From NCBI GenBank assembly GCA_050742415.1, contig JBOGIF010000023.1:1-21205 (forward strand): DNA of 21,205 bases, in the 5' to 3' direction. Positions 20,566-21,205 of this stretch are shown here, piece after piece. Source of the stretch: JBOGIF01 sp050742415. Lineage in GTDB: Bacteria > Actinomycetota > Acidimicrobiia > Acidimicrobiales > AC-14. Positions within the stretch are counted from its first letter, which is position 1. Each line of letters begins with the position of its first letter. A program made the position numbers and the translations under genes. The notes under the pieces are model-generated. The model saw nothing but the letters and a program-made list of their open reading frames with translations, was not told the origin of the DNA and searched no databases.

Positions 20566-21205
20566 GTGGGCCCTCTTGCACCTGCTCCGACCCGGCTCCT
20601 GCTTGTGCGCCACGGCCAGTCGACCTGGAACGGCGAGGGCCGCTGGCAGGGCTGGGCCGACCCGCCGCTGTCGCCCCTGGGCGAACGCCAGGCCGTCGAG
20701 GCCGCCCGGCGGTTGGCCGGCCTGCTCAGCTCGTTCGGGCTGCGCCACGGTTTCGACGGGGTAGTCGCCTCCGACCTGGTCCGCGCTCGCCGGACCGCCG
20801 AGGTCCTCTCCGACGGACTGGGGCTCGGGCCGGTGGCTGTCGACCCCGGGTTGCGCGAGCGCGACGTGGGGGACTGGTCCGGGCTGACCCGGGCCGAGAT
20901 CGCCGCCCGGTGGCCCGACGAGCTGGCCTTTTGGCTGGCCGGCCGCCTGCCCGTCATACCCGGCGGCGAGCCCGAGGACCTGTTCTCGGACCGAGCCCTC
21001 ACTGCCGTCCGCCGGCTGGCCACCGAAGGGCGGGACCTACTGGTCGTGACCCACGGTGGCCTGCTGCGGGCGCTCGACCGGTCGTTGGGCGCTCGGGTTG
21101 CTCCCGTGCCGAACCTCGCCGGGCGTTGGTACGAGCAGGGCGCTGACGGGTGCTTGCGGCCCGCCACCCAAGCCGTTCTGGGGACGCTCAGGGCGGCTAT
21201 ACGAC
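20566..21205 (+). CDS. Histidine phosphatase family protein, phosphoglycerate mutase-like (partial)
   Basis: From GTG at 20566 the frame is open to the window end (213 codons), so the C-terminus may be missing by a few residues. The N-terminal LLLVRHGQSTWN (11-22) holds the phosphorylated histidine H16 and the RHG motif; ASDLVRARRTAEVL, LRERDVGDWSGLTRAEI and VVTHGGLLRAL complete the branch 1 histidine phosphatase set of Arg, Glu and second His. Members include cofactor-dependent phosphoglycerate mutases, GpmB-like and alpha-ribazole or glucosyl-3-phosphoglycerate phosphatases; the substrate cannot be told here. It is divergent from purA, and no ribosome site precedes the GTG. Confidence 0.82.
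   Translation, partial: MGPLAPAPTRLLLVRHGQSTWNGEGRWQGWADPPLSPLGERQAVEAARRLAGLLSSFGLRHGFDGVVASDLVRARRTAEVLSDGLGLGPVAVDPGLRERDVGDWSGLTRAEIAARWPDELAFWLAGRLPVIPGGEPEDLFSDRALTAVRRLATEGRDLLVVTHGGLLRALDRSLGARVAPVPNLAGRWYEQGADGCLRPATQAVLGTLRAAIR

Noticed and set aside
1..21205. tRNA, rRNA, CRISPR arrays, insertion sequences, phage genes
   Set aside because: Looked for cloverleaf-like GTTCGANTC segments, regularly spaced repeats and transposase motifs in all gaps; none found. Gaps over 100 bases are only 950-1087, 2339-2442, 13688-13802 and 20333-20565.

Overview
The window is high-GC DNA with many GTG starts, several apparently leaderless genes, 4-base ATGA/GTGA gene overlaps and actinobacterial-looking protein families (DUF3817, single-ACT IlvA, short-form PurL with separate PurS and PurQ). 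I read it as the chromosome of an actinomycetote, plausibly of the Acidimicrobiia. The phylum is fairly secure; the class is a guess from general resemblance. No tRNA, rRNA, CRISPR array, insertion sequence or prophage gene was seen.

Left part (1-7583). A leftward pair encodes a Bax inhibitor-1 family membrane protein and a DUF3817 membrane protein cut by the window edge. Divergent from it is a rightward nitrogen and branched-chain amino acid block: ilvA (threonine to 2-oxobutyrate), amtB and a PII gene (ammonium uptake and its regulator), a small cupredoxin-like lipoprotein, a Leu/Val-type amino acid dehydrogenase, and a fused alpha-beta E1 of a branched-chain 2-oxoacid dehydrogenase. The last two overlap by 4 bases and make a logical route from branched-chain amino acid to 2-oxoacid to acyl-CoA, but no E2 or E3 gene is present here.

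Middle and right part (7597-20332). This is a large leftward purine cluster in the order purA-purD-purE-purB-purC-purS-purQ, then purL, an ECF sigma factor, purF and purM. Junctions from purD to purQ are almost all 4-base overlaps or gaps of a few bases. The run is broken twice: by a rightward 140-codon gene of unknown function between purQ and purL, and by the sigma factor gene between purL and purF. Steps that need PurN/PurT, PurK and PurH are not encoded here. At the right edge, divergent from purA, is a histidine phosphatase (phosphoglycerate mutase-like) gene cut by the window end. The purA/phosphatase gap holds a perfect 13-bp inverted repeat.

Main points of interest: (i) a recurring TANNNT box 6-9 bases before the start codon of unrelated genes, suggesting widespread leaderless transcription; (ii) an ECF sigma factor with a C-terminal extension of about 230 residues, including a possible membrane segment and a Pro/Ser/Thr-rich tail, inside the purine cluster; (iii) the small basic protein whose promoter region is shared back to back with purL; (iv) the unexplained inverted repeats upstream of purA and purL. 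I did not find a clear-cut new multi-gene system; the sigma factor and the small gene are the best candidates for undescribed biology.
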